Shown: positions 21,227 to 37,209 of the stretch, in pieces
How the letters are laid out: every line of letters begins with the position of its first letter
How positions within the stretch are numbered: position 1 is the stretch's first letter
Assembly: GCF_900700375.1 (NCBI RefSeq)
Contig: NW_021629771.1
Location: 1 to 64,000 of the forward strand
DNA length: 64,000 nt
From: Denticeps clupeoides
Taxonomy: Eukaryota; Chordata; Actinopteri; Clupeiformes; Denticipitidae
Direction of reading: 5' to 3'
Program-made: the position numbers and the translations under genes
The notes under the pieces: model-generated
What the model saw: only the letters and a program-made list of their open reading frames with translations
Told to the model about the DNA's origin: nothing
The model's database searches: none

Positions 21227-24200
21227 CTAATCCAGCATAGCTTCAAGCTGGTCAGCAAGGTCATCAAACATGCTTCCAATGTCATCAAGGATATTCACTG
21301 TGGGTTTCGTCTCAGACACAGATCTGGAAAGAAAGAAAGAGCAGAATAAGAAGGAGAAGGTGCAAAAGACAGGAGAGTAGTGTGGAAAATCTTATCAGAT
21401 GGACAGACTCACTTTCTCTTGTCGGTTTTTATGGTTTCTTCCATGGCCATAAGTGCCACGTCCAGAGAGGACTTTGCCTCCTCCAGCTTATGGGTTACCT
21501 GTACACAGGCTCCATGCTGGACGTTCCCCTGGTCATCACCTTCAGCCATTTTTTTTATCCCCCTGGTTTCATTTAGAGTCGAGCTCCTTTCTCTGACCAG
21601 TTCTTCCTCATCCGGTTCACCGTGGACCTGCTCCTGCCGGGCCACTCCAAGCTTTTTCTTTCTGGAAGTGCCCTCTGCTGGCCCACACTCCTCCTTCAGC
21701 CGTTGGTGCATGGACTCTGCCCCTCCAACCTCCACATCCAGTGGAGAGACTATGTCTAGAGAGAGTCCAGCCATGGAGGAGCGTGGGGGCTTTATGGGGT
21801 GGGGGCTGGTGGGAGTCTGAGGGCTTTGGAGCGGGGAGGCAGACCCCTGTGCTGAACCAGGCAAGAGGGAACAAGGGTTCGGGAGTGAGGGCCTGGGAGG
21901 CTGAGGAGGGTTGGCAGGAGAGGGCTCCACCTGAGGGAGAGGGCTGGTCAAAAGTTTTTTGTTTGGCTTCGGAGCAACTGGTGGAGGGACACGCTTGACC
22001 TCTTACATAAAGAGAAGAGCAAAGGGATGAAAAAACATTCGTCAAGTTATGTTGATCATATTTCCTCAGAGGGAGAAGTCCAGGTGTCAGTCGCTATTTG
22101 CATATTAGTGTGGAGGACGCTTACCTTGGCTGTGGGGCGAGTCCAGGCCTGACAAAGGGACCCTCCTGGTGGGAGTCGGGGGGTCCAGATCGACTCTTAG
22201 CTGTGGGGTTGGCTTAAGTGAGACAGGTGGCTTCATGATTTTTCTAGGCAGAGAGCAGAAGTCAGTGCTGGACCCTCCTTGTCTTCTACCACGTCCAGAA
22301 ACGTCTGCAGGTGCTGCTATCAGAAGCTGATGCCGATCGGAGCTTCTGTCTGCCCTGGTTTCTTCTGTCACATCTTGGTGTCTCCTTGTCGGCTGCTGCT
22401 CTGTCTTCTGTTTTTTTAGCATGTGGCAAACAGCACCCGCCTCCGTCCCCCCTTCCAGGTGGCCAATCATGGAACGGGGGCGTGGCTCGGGGGCCCGTCT
22501 GCCAGCGGACTCCTGATCCTGCTGAGCCGTCCCTCCAGGGTCTTCATCTTCTGTGAGGCAACTTATGGTGCGGCGACGCTCACGGACGTCAGAGTCGGTG
22601 GCCAGCGTCTCGTGCTTCCGGCGAAGGACACCTGGACTCATCTGAACAGATACATGACATTCCATGTAGCCAATGACACAACATTTCATATTTACATTTC
22701 ATATTTACTTATGTTGAAGAGTGATTTTTTATTTCACCTGAACATGGCTGCACCCTCGTCCAAGTGGTGTCATCTCCAGCATGGCAGCGATGTCCCTCAC
22801 ACTGCCCCCAGCTGCGGAGGAGGACAACAAGTTGCTTTCTGCCAAGGCCGGTCCACAGTCGCTACGGCGACGCTCTCTGTACGTGACAGTCAACAGTTCA
22901 CTGTCCGTCTCTGAAGCTGGACCTTCTGCCAGATTCCCCTGGGAGACAGAGGAGCAGGAGCGTTTGGGCGGCGTCGGGGGGCGTAACTTGCGGCGAGGCC
23001 GCGTTGCGAAGGACTGTGATTGGCTGCGGTTGACCGTAGTGCCCGTGTCAAGCATGTCGATGCTCCGATCTCCCCTCTGGCCACTCAGGGTGGCGTATTT
23101 GTGCCCGTTGTCCAGTGGGGCTTCGTTGCCCGCCTCTTCAGGTAAGCACAGCTGTGGAACGTTCGGGGTTCGTGTACGCGGGCTCCCCTCGATCGGCTCT
23201 GATGAATCTGCTCTCTGTCTCGGTGGGTCAGGCGAGGAAGATTTGTGTTTGGAGCGAGTTTGGGTTGGTTTTTCACCGGAAGGCAGCTCATCATTGTCCT
23301 GTAAGCCACGCCCATCAGCAGTTCTTCTCAACCTTGGTGATCCACTTTCTTCAGAAATCTCTTTTCTACTTGGCTTGTCAAAGTTGAGATTTTCAGTGCT
23401 CTCACCGCATTGGATGACTGGAATGGTGGGTCCCACCAGTCGTTGGACACCAACCATCATTTTCTTCTGGTGTCCTGGTAAAATGCAAATTCACAAAAAA
23501 TTAATTACATTACTGATTAATATTCTGTCAGGTACTGGCCGCACAGTACGTGAGTGAACTTTTAGTTATTTACGACCCACCCCCTGTGTTCGAAGGGTGC
23601 GGGGTCACTACTGGTATCCAAAGTACAGAAGGTCACAGCTGAGAGCAGATCCTTCTCCTATAGAGCACCGCAGTTGTGGAACGGCCTGCCTGTCTGTGTC
23701 CGGGACTCAGACACAGTCTCAGTGTTTAAATCTAAACTGAAAACACATCTGTTTTCTCTGGTCTTTGTCAAAGTCCCAGACACAGTGTCAGTTATAAAGT
23801 CCAGTTTATCACACAGTCCCCCTGTTAGACAGAGACAGTGTTAAATACACCCTAGTTAGGCTGTCCTAGTTAGAGTACCGGGCCTCTGTAGCACCAATAT
23901 ACCACCATAACCACATATTTCTGTACCAGGCGTACGATGCCACCGTCTGCCGCTGCTTCTGTTTGTTCTCTCCGAGGCACAGAATCAAGCCTGCAGACCA
24001 CCTCCAGAGTCCAATGAAGAGACCACCAGATGGATCTTGGTCCCTGGCAATAAACTGCTGATGAGACAACACATGAAACGTACGAGAAGGTCACCACAGC
24101 CACCACCACCACAAGCTTCAGGGATCTTTAAATGGACCAGCAGCATTCTATTGGACTCACAATGTACAACATGACACTGGACTACAACCTACCCTGCACT

Positions 24201-27200
24201 GGACAGTACATCCAAACATGGACAGATGCTCTATGCTGCACTTTGAAATTTTTCGCCACGAAACCTTTGGACTTTCTGCACTGACATCAATTGCAGGCTG
24301 ACTCTACACTCAACATTTATTTCTTATTTAGCCCAAAATCACATACAGTTCGTCTCAATGGGCTTTGACAGGCCCCACACTTGACCCTTCTGCACACAAA
24401 GAAAAACTCCACAGAAAGTAGAGTAGAGAGAAAAAAGAAAGGAAGAAACTTTGGGAAGGAGTGATAGAGAGAGGGACGCCCTTCCAGGGTAGAGTGAGCC
24501 TGCAAATGGTGTCAGTGCCGGGCTGGTGATGATTTGTCCAATAAGAAAAAAAAAGTCCTACAGTTGTAGGGTTGGAGAAGTCAAGAGTGTAGTCCAGTGT
24601 CATGGTGTACAATACGTTTTACATTTACGGTATTCATCAGACGCCCTTATCCAGAGCGACTTACAATCAGTAATTACAGGGACAGTCCCCCTGGAGCAAC
24701 TTAGGGTAAAGTTTGTTGCTCAGGGACACGATGGTAGTAAGTGGGGTTTGAATCTGGGTCTTCTGGTTCATAGGCAAGTGTGTTACCCACTAGGCTACTA
24801 CCAATACGTGTCCATTATGATGATACTGGTCCATGTGAAAATCCCTAAAGCTTTAGTTGTTACGGTGGTGGTGGCTGTGGTGACCCTCTGGTTCATTTCA
24901 TGCTAAGTCATTTATCTGCTGGTCTCTTCACTGGAGTCTGCAGGTGGTCTGCAGGCTTGATTCTGTGTCTCAGAGAAAACAAACAGAAGCAGCGGCAGAT
25001 GGTGGCATCGTATGGCTGGTACTGAAATATGTGGTTCTAGTTAGAACTCTGGCTGCAGCATTCTGAACTAGCTGGAGTTTCCTCATGCATCTACTAGAGC
25101 ATCCAGACAGTAATGCATTGCAGTAATCTAACCTTGATTTAATAAATGCATGGACCAACTTTTCTGCATTGTGCATTGAAATTATATTTCTTATTTTTGC
25201 AATATTTCTAAGGTAAAAGAATGCTGTCCTAGTGACATTATATACATGAGAATCGAATGAGAGATGAGGACACCTAGATCCTTTACTTCAGTACTTGGTG
25301 AGATAGAAAGTCTATCCAGGGTTATGGTGTAGTCAGCCAGCTTACGTCTGGCTGCTTGAGACCCAAGTACGAGATCTTCTGTCTTATCAGGGTTTAACAG
25401 AAGAAAGTTGGTGAGCATCCACTGTCTAATGTCATTCAGACAATTCTCTATTCTCTATATTGTCTCCCAATTTTGCAAAACGCCACTGAATCAACACAGT
25501 GTCAATTATATTTTAAATGACTTAATGTTGCACTAATTGTTGCATTGTTCTCCTAAATATGGAGTTTTTAAGTTTAAGCAATATCAAAGCTTGATACATG
25601 ATAAATCCATTTCAGGCATGACTATGGGGTGTCCATTTCCTGTCCATGTTCTGCTGCAATTGACCCATTTCATGAGACCATGTACAGACCAAGCACCTGT
25701 TGCACTTAGACAAGTAGAATCTAAGTAAACTGATGATGGAAACTGTTAGAGAGCATTCACTTTGTAGAAACAGTAATCCAACTTACCCAGTTTTGTAATG
25801 CCGATCTCCTGCAGGTCCTCCAAGCTTATGTCTCTAATGAACTCCATGTTCTCGTAGCCATTTTGCATGAGAGTCTGATAGTAATGAGCCAGACCAATTC
25901 CTGACAACCATTCCATCAAGTTGGTCTGCAGGAGTGCATGCAAAAGTGAAGTGAGTGTCATTGTGATACACAGCACAGCACACGGTGAAACGTGTCCTCT
26001 GTATTTAACCATCCCCCTTGGTGAGCAGTGGGCACCATGACAGGCGCCCGGGGAGCAGTGTGTGGGGACGGGACCTTCATCAAGGGGACCTCAGTGGCAC
26101 CTTGATTACAGGGCCGCTTCCTTAACCACTAGGCCACCACTGCCCCACATCATAATAAAACAGCAAAGAAGCTAAAGGCCAGTCTGGCTGTGCAGCAGGT
26201 ATTTTAGCAATTTATTTTATTAGAAAATAAAAACTTGTGGTTTGCTTTTCTCTATTTAATAAAGCACATGGGACACTTACAAATTGGGAAAAGGGACATT
26301 GTTTCCTTGTCATGAAATGAAGAAATGACAGGACACAGTCCATCCTGCTGGATGTGTTTTCGCCTGGGTTAGGCAGTGTCTACGTTGAGGACATCTGTAG
26401 TAAAAATGCGCCTCTCACCGGTTTCCTCTCAGGAATAGACTCATGCACATCCAGCCTGCTGATTTCAGAAATCATCTTCTTCCTGTGGCCTGGTTTGGTC
26501 ACTCCAATTGCTGTGAGATCCTGCAGCACAAAAAAACAGTAAATGAAATCTATCTTGAACTGCAGGTTACTGTGTGTGTGTGTGTGTGTCCCACCTCAGG
26601 TGACATGTATCTGATGGTGTGAAGGTCATATCCTGCATTTAGGAAGTTTGTGGTGTAAAACTGCAGCTGAAATCCACTCAGCCAATCAACAACCACCTCT
26701 GCATTCTGCAAACAGAATATACGTTCATTTTAGCCAAGGTGCCTTTTAAATACCAGAATTAATATTTCTTGTTCTGTTCTTCTCGACCTAACAGTAATTG
26801 GTGAACAATGATTGTAATTATACATTTTTTAATAACTGGCGATAATCTCCCTCCCAGAAAAAAACGCCACCCCTGTAGAAGCAAACTCAAGACGTCTTGA
26901 GGCTGCAGACAAATGTGCTACAACAAAATGTGAAATAAATAAAAACAAAAAGTTTGTTCCCTCAGTCTGGTTGGGAACAAACATTGTCATCATCTCAGTG
27001 AAATCTTCAGGATCTAGTAAACACCAAACCATTTACAGGGCTCATGTGATCTCATGTGATTTTGTTGGCCAGATCATTTTGAGATGCGCACAGCTTGGGG
27101 TTAAACACAGTATCTATCTGCATACCACTGTGACATAAACACACACACACACACACACACACACCTACACACCTTGCTTTCAATAGATGCTTCTTCTCTT

Positions 27201-29030
27201 CTCTGCAGTAAAGGATCAACAAACGGACGTGGCTCTGGAGGTGGACTGGATGTAGAACCTGAACCCAGACGCACACACTATTTTACAAGTTTTACAGTTT
27301 GTTACCTAGAATTGATTAGTTCATGTAGAAACCATCCAGCGAGAGATCACCATTTATTGTTACATCACAGTGGGTGCCACAGATTCCGATTCGGTGAGAG
27401 TAAAGGATAACTGCTGATATAATCATTTACATTTCCAATCCAATCCAACTTTATTTATAAAGTGCTGTACAGTGAGTAAAATAGGACAATAAATAAAAAG
27501 AACTAGCACCACATAAAACTTTAAAAAAGCTAAAATCCAAGAGTTTTGTTTTTTGAAGTGAAAAGTTTAATGAAAGTGAAGTGAGTGTCATAGTGAAACA
27601 CTGCAGCACAGCACACCAGTAACCCCTCTGCGGATTGCAATTCGAACCAGCAACCTTCTAATTATGGGGTCACCCCCTAAATTCGTACTGGGACAAGGAA
27701 TCTAAATACACCTTACTGGTGTCATTATGTTAAGAGCCATTTTAGGCTTTAATACAATCAAGACATGACTGTAATGACTGAACAGGCGGGACATAGATCT
27801 GGCAGTCATCAACATAAACGTGAATAAATAAAAAAAATGACCAATAAAAGTCATTTTACAATTCATTTTTTTTCTATTTATTGTTTTTTACATTTTTCCC
27901 GTTGTGTCTGTTGACTAATAATCCATCTCTTTCACATCTCGATTACACACAGCTTTGTCTCTCAGCTTTGGTGTCGATTTTTTTGTTCCTTTATGTCCTC
28001 ATGTCCTTTACATAGAGTAGTAGCCTAGAACCAGAAGACCCAGGTTGTACCATCGTGTCCCTGAGCAGGACACTTAACCCTGAGTGTCTCCAGTCACTAC
28101 TGATTGTAAGTTGCTCTAGATAAGGGCGTCTGGTAAACGCTGTAAATGTAAATGCGTTAGTGCGTGCTGCGTGGATTGTTAGGGCCTGAAATGTTCCGTG
28201 TTACCTCCACTGTGTTGCTCCACAGATCTCGAATGCTCTAGCAGGTGTCCTTTAGCCTTGGCCGACTGGGACAGCACTGTAGCCAGAAGCTAAAGATGTT
28301 TAAACCACAGTCACTTGTGTGTGTTAAACCTGCAGAATATTATGTGTAATATTCTATTGTTTCTGTACCTTCACGCCCTCGGCCTGGGCGTGCAGTCCTG
28401 GCACATTGAGGCCAAGAGTGTTGGGAACCGGTGTGCTTGGCACCGGGGTGCTGGTCAGGTGGACGTTGGCATTGCCACTTTGTCCAGCGCAAGACGAGTG
28501 TCCGCTGCCACTCACACTGCCGGTACTTCCCATACCCGCACTGCCACTCCCACCTGGACACATTTTACACGCGCATCATTAATCCTTACACAACACGAGC
28601 AAAACACAACGGGGTTTACCTGCTGATGGTTTCCTCAGCACCCAGATGTCCTCACTGCCAGCTCCTTGTTGGCCTCCACTCAGAGTTGGAGAACCATGAG
28701 GACTGCACGCAGACCCTTTGGTGCCTAAGTTAGACCAACAGAAATGTGGATCGTGGATTTTGTGCCGTTTGGTGCCGGGTTTATATAGCAGGAAGATTTC
28801 AATGTGGATCTGTACTCGGAAGACAGTTCAGAATTAAATAACAATGGTCCCACAGTGCACGGGAAGTCGAGGTGGTCTTCATGTGCCATGTTCCAGTTGT
28901 GTTGTGTCCTCTGCTTTAGTTTCACCTGCCTGCACTATCCTGCTTTTCTGATTACTTCTCTTCTTCTTTCTCTTCATTATTTGAACTTGCCTACAAACCA
29001 AAACCAGATTCCCCCAAAAACCTGTAAATA

Positions 29031-29074
<44 letters not shown>

Positions 29075-31915
29075 GTACCTGTGCTGGGTGGTACCGTGTT
29101 AAAACCGAATGATGTGAAGAGAGGCTGATGGGGGGGTGGGGGGTGCAGAGGGAAGAGGGGGAGGGACATGATGTGACACGGATAGGAGGCGTCCCCGTTC
29201 GCCACGGAAACGGAGGCCAGCGTGGAAGTACGGAGCTCAATCCTAACATAACGCTGGGCTGAGGGACCTAAACAACAACAACAACAAGAGCCACACGAAG
29301 AAGACAACAAGACGACACACAAATCACAGAAACACAACACCGTAAATGAATAGGAAGAGAATCGCTTCACTACAGACTTAACCTTTAAATGACGGACATG
29401 CAGATTTACATGACGGGGAGAGAGGTGGGAATGAAGTGACCTCAGGCACGCCTCTCTTCTCTTCATCGCCTTTCTAGGAACAGTTGGGCCACCAGCAGGA
29501 TCTGCACATTTGCATCAGTATGGTCAGGTGAGGGGTTTGTGGGTTCCTGTGCTGAAACAGCATCGTATTCAGGAAGATGCTGAGAAGATCCACCCCTCGC
29601 CTCCACCCATGAATCTTATTCTTCCCTCCGTGGTGGCATGCAATAAAGATCTGACTTTCGCTTTATAAGTCTTTATAATAACCATCATTAGTTCATACTT
29701 ATCTCAGAATATTTTAACTATTTATTCAGTTGAATGTATTATGGTTATTATAAAGTGTTCCAATCACAGGAACACACTGACAACAGTGGGAATGAAATGA
29801 AAATGTTTTAATTAATGGAGCCAGAGCGAAATTATAATATAATGTTGCGATTATAGGATGGGTGGGGTGTGCAGAAATAATTATGATATATAATATTATA
29901 TGATATATGATATATAACGCTCAGATACAAGGCGGCATCACTAGAGCTCAGAAGATGGTCTGAAGGACAGGAAAGGTGGGCAGAAAAGCCTGGTTGGGCT
30001 ACAGACCACTCCTGCAGAATTATGATGGTCCTCGTAGTGAGAGTGTGAGGTCAGTAGTCTGGCTTATAAACTAGGTCCCAGGTTCAAACCCCACTTACTA
30101 CCATGGTGTCCCTGAACAAGACCCCACGGGGGGACTGTCCCTGTCACTACTGACTGTAAGGCGATCTGGATAAACGCTGTAAATGTAGGTTAAGTGATGC
30201 AGAATCACCTGCCCTCTTGATCACCTCCACCATGTCAGAAGGGAAGTAGCCCACGCGGTCATTTCCTGTTCGGTTGTCATGGATACAGCCTTTCCAGCGG
30301 CCATCAGAGTGTTGTTCTAAAACCTTCACAAACAGAAGAGCACAAAAACTACAGAAAAACAATCCAGATAGTACGCAATAACACTGAAAACTACACAAAG
30401 CGCAACACACAAACACAGAAAATAAACAACGAGCTACACAACAACACAGAAAACCACACAAAGCATGACACATTAACAAAAAATAAAAACGTACAAACAC
30501 AGAAAATACACAAAGAGCGACACAACAACACAGAAAACCACACAAAGCACTACAGATTAACAAAAAATAAAAACTTACAAACACAGAAAATACACAAAGA
30601 GCCACACAACAACACAGAAAACAACACAAAGCACTACACATTAACTAAAATACACACAAACACAGAAAATACACAAAGAGTGACACAACACAGAAAACCA
30701 CACAAAGCACTACAGATTAACAAAAAAATGCACACAAACACAGAAAATAAACAAACAAAGAGCTACACAACAACACAGAAAACAACACAAAGCACTACGC
30801 ATTAACAAAAAATAATACACAAAATCAGAGAAAATACACATAGACACAGACCACCACAGAACATTTGAACACATCGCACTGTCCTCAGTGCATTGGCTAC
30901 AAGTTCTCAGCAGGTGGACGCTGCTACAGAGCTCCCCTGCTTCCTGCTAATGTTCGGAATATTTCAGTCCAGGCTAAAAACACCAAGCATTCCATAACAG
31001 TTAAAACTCATAAATACCATGACGATCATCTTATCTAAACTGTTCTGTCATATAAAGTAGTGAAATTTGGTTGCTCTTCTAACTTCAGCCACTTGCTGCT
31101 TTGCTGGGTGCTCTTCAGATGAGATTGGTGTGGTCATGGTTGGGGTAAAACCGGCTTTAATCTGGACTCACCGTGTCTCACTTGTGACAACGCAGCCGCA
31201 TTAACTTGCCATTCACTGGCTGGCGATTGTAACTGATTGGCCAGAGCGTTCAGATGGAAACAGATGTTTGGCTGGGGTTTGCGCTAGAAAACTTTATAAA
31301 GTGTAGTGATTGTCACATGTGATACACAGCAGCACAGCACACGGTGCACACAGTGAAATTTGTCCTCTGCATTTATCCATCACTCTGAGTGAGCAGTGGG
31401 CAGCCATGACAGGCGCCCGGGGAGCAGTGTGTGGGGACGGTGCTTTGCTCAGTGGCACCTCAGTGGCACCTTGGCGGCTCAGGATTCGAACCTTAACCGC
31501 TAGGCCACCACTGCCCCATAGTTGTTAATATTTCTATATGTTTTCTCTTCATAATTACAGCGCATCAGGGAATTGTGGGGGATTTACCGTGATTATGTCC
31601 CCTGCTTTGATGTTAAGGCTGGTTAGGTCGTAGTTGTTGCAGTAGTCTTTCAGCGCTCTCACCTGCATGGCTGCTGATGCATCTGAACAGAAACACATTT
31701 CAACATAAGATAAGCTCATGATCATAAAAGCACACGTAATTATGCATGCCCCCCCCCGCACCTCTGAGCATCTGTTTTATATCTTTGCTGGCTGTGGTGG
31801 TGGTGAACTGGTTGACGATGTCCAGTGCTGTCTGAGACAAGGTGTTCCTCAGCCCTGCACTGATTCCACTCTGAGAGAGGACACAGGAACATGTTTACAA
31901 ACACACACACATACG

Positions 31916-31947
<32 letters not shown>

Positions 31948-34900
31948 TGCATGCACACACACAAACACACACATGTACAAACACACACACAAACATACGG
32001 ACACACGTACAAACACACACATGTTCAAACACACACACACATGCATGCACACACGCGCACAAACACACACATGTACAAACACACACACACAAACACACAC
32101 ACAAACATTCCACACACATGTACAAACACACGTACACACAAACTACGACACACACACTCAGGCATGCACACAAACACACACATTTACATTACATTTACAT
32201 TTACAGCATTTACCAGACGCCCTTATCCAGAGCGACTTACAATCAGTAGTTACAGGGACAGTCCCCCCCTGGAGCAATTTAGGGTTAAGTGTCTTGCTCA
32301 GGGACATGATGGTAGTAAGCAGGATTCGAACCCGGGTCTTCTGGTTCATAGGCGAGTGTGTTACCCACTAGGCTACTACAACCCTACACACAAACACACA
32401 CACATGCACAAACACACACACACATGTACACACGCACAAACACAAGCACGTATGCACACGCTGCACACGCTGCACACGCTGCACACTTACATCTAGCAGT
32501 AGGCGCACTGCTTCTGTCTTCCCGCACAAGGCTGCCTCATGCAGTGCGGTTCCTGTTTTAGTCTGGAGGTTGATATCGATCCCTGCCCGAATCAGCAACC
32601 TGTAACACACACACACACACGTCTGTTGTTAAATAGGGATATTACAGTTTTTTACAGACGCTAGGACACATTTCTCAAGACTTAGGTCACTTTTGCAAAA
32701 CTCTTCACACAGTGAGCACAACAGAAGTCTATGTGGGCTAAACTGAGGATCAATTATCATTGTTTTGGCACAAAATGCATTCAATGACTACATCTCTCAC
32801 ATTTCATGAATTCTTTTCTCACTCAGACACAACAACTGCAAAAAATCTTTGTACGTACAGGACATTTTGCACACGCTTACATACTGTTCTCAAAACTGTT
32901 AAACTTATGTTCAAAACAATAACATAATGCAAAACTGAAGAAGACCGCAAAATTCATCAGCAATATTGTTTAGAAACATATTTTAAATCTAAAAATGCAG
33001 TTTAACCAGCCACAGCCGATTCTCATTGTAGATGAACATCTACACAGGTGTTACGCTTTCAATTTCATTACAAAAGGAGACGACTGCTGAATATGTTTTT
33101 TTGATGTAAATATGGACCCAGCCAGAAATGGAGAAGTGGCTGAAAGAGGAAGAAGTGTGGCTGGGAGGGGGCGAGGAATACGTATGCACGGTGGAAGAAG
33201 AATAAGAGCTGTAGTCTCAGATGAGATCAGAGCTACTTCTTTCCTAGGCGTATTGCCCTAGATGACATATGTGATGGGGATGAGAACCTGTGGCCAAATG
33301 GAGAAGACCAAGTAGATTAGCATTACTATTGTGTCTGTATCAGTGGATGGGTGGAATTACTTAGTGCAAAAAAATAAAAATGAATAAACAAATATTGATA
33401 AATTCTGCATCATGTCTGATTCATTCCAGTAACATATATTGCAATTATAAACAGAGACGTGTCCTTGTTTTACACAAGAAAACACTGTGTAATGCTACAT
33501 TATGTTAGTGTTTTTTAGGTCATTGTTTTGTGGGTGACAAAGTGTGTTTGTCGGCTGTCGCCTGAACCCTCACCCTCTCGTCCTGCTTTTGTCACGCTTT
33601 GCTGCTGTTATTTCGTGTTTCTGGCCATCTTGCAGAGTCTTTGATTTTTTACTTGAAATGCCCGTGGCATGACGTATATAGAAATGGATATGTATTAGGA
33701 AAGAAAGAGCTGGGTCTGGCCGTACCACCTCCCTTCCATCGCGGAACCTGCTGCTTGATTCCTGGTTTACCAGGTGCCACTTATATCGGCCACACAGCTC
33801 ATGTACTGTCATTCTCAATAGCCGTGCTTGGAATCGACAGACGTGACTTTATGTCTGTAAAATTGTCATGTCATTAAAGTAAAATAAATATGTCTGAAAT
33901 ATTCATACTTTAGTTAATGCTGCAGGATGCTGCAGTTTTGACTTATTTGGCACAGCTATGGCGGGTGGGGGAGGAATTAGCCTTTTATGTATCACACTCA
34001 TCTCTGAACCAGACAACCACAAAGTGGCAGGTTCAAACCCCACTTATCATGTCCCTGAGCGAGACACTTAACCCTGAGTGTCTCCTGGGGGACTGTCCCT
34101 GTCACTACTGATTGCAAGAATGACTGAATAGGGGAAATGGACCTTCAAAAAGCATTTGGATCAGCTTGGTGGACATTGTCTAAAACTTCCTTCACCACTT
34201 TGCAGATTCAAGTGAGAAGAATTTACTGCACAATAACAGTCACTCTCTGATGTACACTCCCTTCATGATGGGGAAGTTCAGGGGTCAGCCTTTGTAGCTC
34301 ACAATGACGTGTATGGAGTTAACTGCATCTGTGGTAGCAGATCGCATGGACAGGTTATGGAGGAGAGAGCTGATTTTTTTTCTGTGTTTTTGTAGCGAAC
34401 CATGGGTCAGAAATTCTAGCAGAGTTTCTAGCACCTCCCAGTGGAGATATGTGAACACAGCACATAACCCAAGGAAAGCGAAGTGATTGAAAGTGAAAGT
34501 GAAGTGATTGTCACACATGATACACAGCAGCACAGCACACAGTGCACACAGTGAAATTTGTCCTCTGCATTTAACCCATCACCCTGAGTGAGCAGTGGGC
34601 ACCATGACAGGCGCCCAGGGAGCAGTGTGTGGGGATGGTGCTTTGCTCAGTAGCACCTCAGTGGAACCTTGGCGGATCGGGATTCGAACCGGCAACCTTC
34701 TGATTACGGGGCCGCTTCCTTAACCGCTAGGCCACCACTGCTCCCACACGATGCCATCACTGGACCCTCACCCACCTGGACACTAAGGACAAATATTAGA
34801 CTTTAGTTCAGCATTCAACACCATCATTCCCCAGCACCTGGTTGAGAAACTGAGCCTGAACTCCACCCTCTGCAACTGGATCTTGGACTTATGACTGGGA

Positions 34901-37174
34901 AAAAAGGTACCGAATCTTTCGGGCCCTCACTGCCAGACTATACAACATCATCCCACAGTCACACTCTCTCACACACACACACACACACTCTACCTGTTTT
35001 ATGTTTAGAAAAATGATCAATTAAAGCAGTATTTGCACTTTTTTAAAATTGGCATCTTCGTTATTAATTTCACATTTTTTTTAGGTCTGTGTCTTTGTTT
35101 TGTCAACATGTTTGCCATGTGTTGTCTACATCTCGCCTTAGTGTCTTGGTCTTGACTCTGGTCTCAGCAATGACTTGGTCTCGGTTTAGCCAGTAAATTT
35201 TGTAAATGTAAATTTTAACTCTGTAAAACCTTTGTAATATCCTTATCCTTTCTTTAAAGTGCTGTGGCATTCTTCAACAACTATCCATCAAGATGCTCTT
35301 TCACTGTCCATTTTATTTACATCCCCTTTTCGTTCTTTCTGGATACACTCCGTTTTGATTGGAAGAGCTTTATCTGTGATTTCCCCTCATTTTAAGCATT
35401 CAAGAAAACATGCTTCAAAATTCCAATACCAAATCAGTGTCTTTAATTCAGGCTGGATATTTGCTGAACATGCGTTGGAAATAACACCACTGTACAACGG
35501 CAAATTCAGCAATACACAGAGTAACCTGGTTACTCACTAAGACTGAACGATTTATCAAATTTGATTTTATACGACTACTGTGATTATTTTTGCTCCATGT
35601 CGTGGTTACTGCGGGAAGACACATGCACAGACACACTCAGTTGACAGCGAGCGAGAGACTGGAGAATCTGGGGAGGCGGAGAGAACAGGACCGGGCGAAT
35701 GTAGCTGAATGGGCGGAGCCTGTGTGGATGCGGCCACTCGGGAGTATACGGAGCGAGAGTGAGTTCAGAAAGAGTTCGTGTAGCAGAGTGGCTGAACAAA
35801 GTTCTCTTCGCCAGGATCAAGGGCACAGCTTCCCAGTAAAAATTAAAGAAAAACGTGGCAGTGGTGGCCTGGCGGTTAAGGAAGTGGCCCCGTAATCACA
35901 CTCTGATCACAAAGGGTGATGGTTAAATACGGAGGACACATTTCACCGTGTCACCGTGTGCTGTGCTGCAGTGTTTCACAATGACAGTCACTTCACTTTC
36001 ACTTTAAGTGTGATTGACGATCATCCTCACCAATCAGATGTGTCTCAAGTTAAATCCACGCCCACTTGAACACTTGCTCTCAACTCGCAGTATTCGTCGT
36101 ATTTACAGCGCAGGTCATATTTCAATGTACGATTATGTGACAGTTATTAATACACATAATATAGTGAATACTAAAGAGTCTTATCAAAAAACACAAATTT
36201 ACATTTACATGTACAGCATTAACCAGACGCCCTTATCCAGAGCGACTTACAATCAGTAGTTACAGGGACAGTCCCCCCCTGGAGACACTCAGGGTTAAGT
36301 GTCTTGCTCAGGGACATGATGGTAGTAAGTGGGGTTTGAACCTGGGTCTTCTGGTTCATAGTAAGTAGCTACAGGGACAGTCCCCCCCTGGAGACACTCA
36401 GGGTTAAGTGTCTTGCTCAGGGACATGATGGTAGTAAGTGGGGTTTGAACCTGGGTCTTCTGGTTCATAAATGAGTGTGTTACCCGCTAGGCTACTACCA
36501 CCCTGTTAAATTAAATCACAATTGCAATATAATCCAAACAAATCGTGATTCCCTTTTGTTCTGAAAGTCATTCTGTCTTGTTTCTACCACAGTCATCTAC
36601 TCGTATCTGGTACCTTCAGAAACCGTCACAAGACAGGTGACACTATAAATGACCACCATCAGCAGCCCAACAGACTCCACCCATGCCTGTGCTCTATAAA
36701 TGCCGGAAATAAAAATATACGGCATTCGTGTATGGTGAAATGCTTTTTAATGGTACCTGCAGAACCCCACAAACATGACCTCTGACACACAGTGATGATG
36801 ATGATGATGATGATGGTGGTGGAGATTTACCTGATGATGTCGATGTGTCCATTCTTTGCAGCCAAGTGTAGAGGACTGGTTCCATTTGGATCAGACGTTT
36901 TGGGCTCCAACATGGCAGCACACACATTACTGCTGAGTAACAACTGAACCACCTGCATGCAACGTAGACACACACACTTTACTCACAATCATCTACACAC
37001 ACACAGAAACACACACACACTGGTGTTCAGTAGACTCACCCGGACCCGGCCGAACTCACAGGCCAGGTCCAGCGGCGTCTTGCCAGCGAGATCTCGGATA
37101 CACGGGTTCGACTGGTGCTGCAGGAGCATCTCCGACTGAGGAGGAGAAGGAGATGATGTTCCCTCATCATGCTA

Positions 37175-37209
<35 letters not shown>

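Noticed and set aside
22423-23557. Long plus-strand frames (163 and 258 residues) at the 3' end of caskin1
   Set aside because: They are antisense shadows of two large caskin1 exons whose minus-strand reading matches the family.
31740-32561. Cys/Val-rich and Thr/His-rich frames on both strands
   Set aside because: They are translations of AC/GT microsatellite.
33551-33875. A possible further solo LTR with a TATA-like motif in a caskin1 intron
   Set aside because: The ends are only loosely TG...CA and no target duplication could be found, so it was left unassigned.
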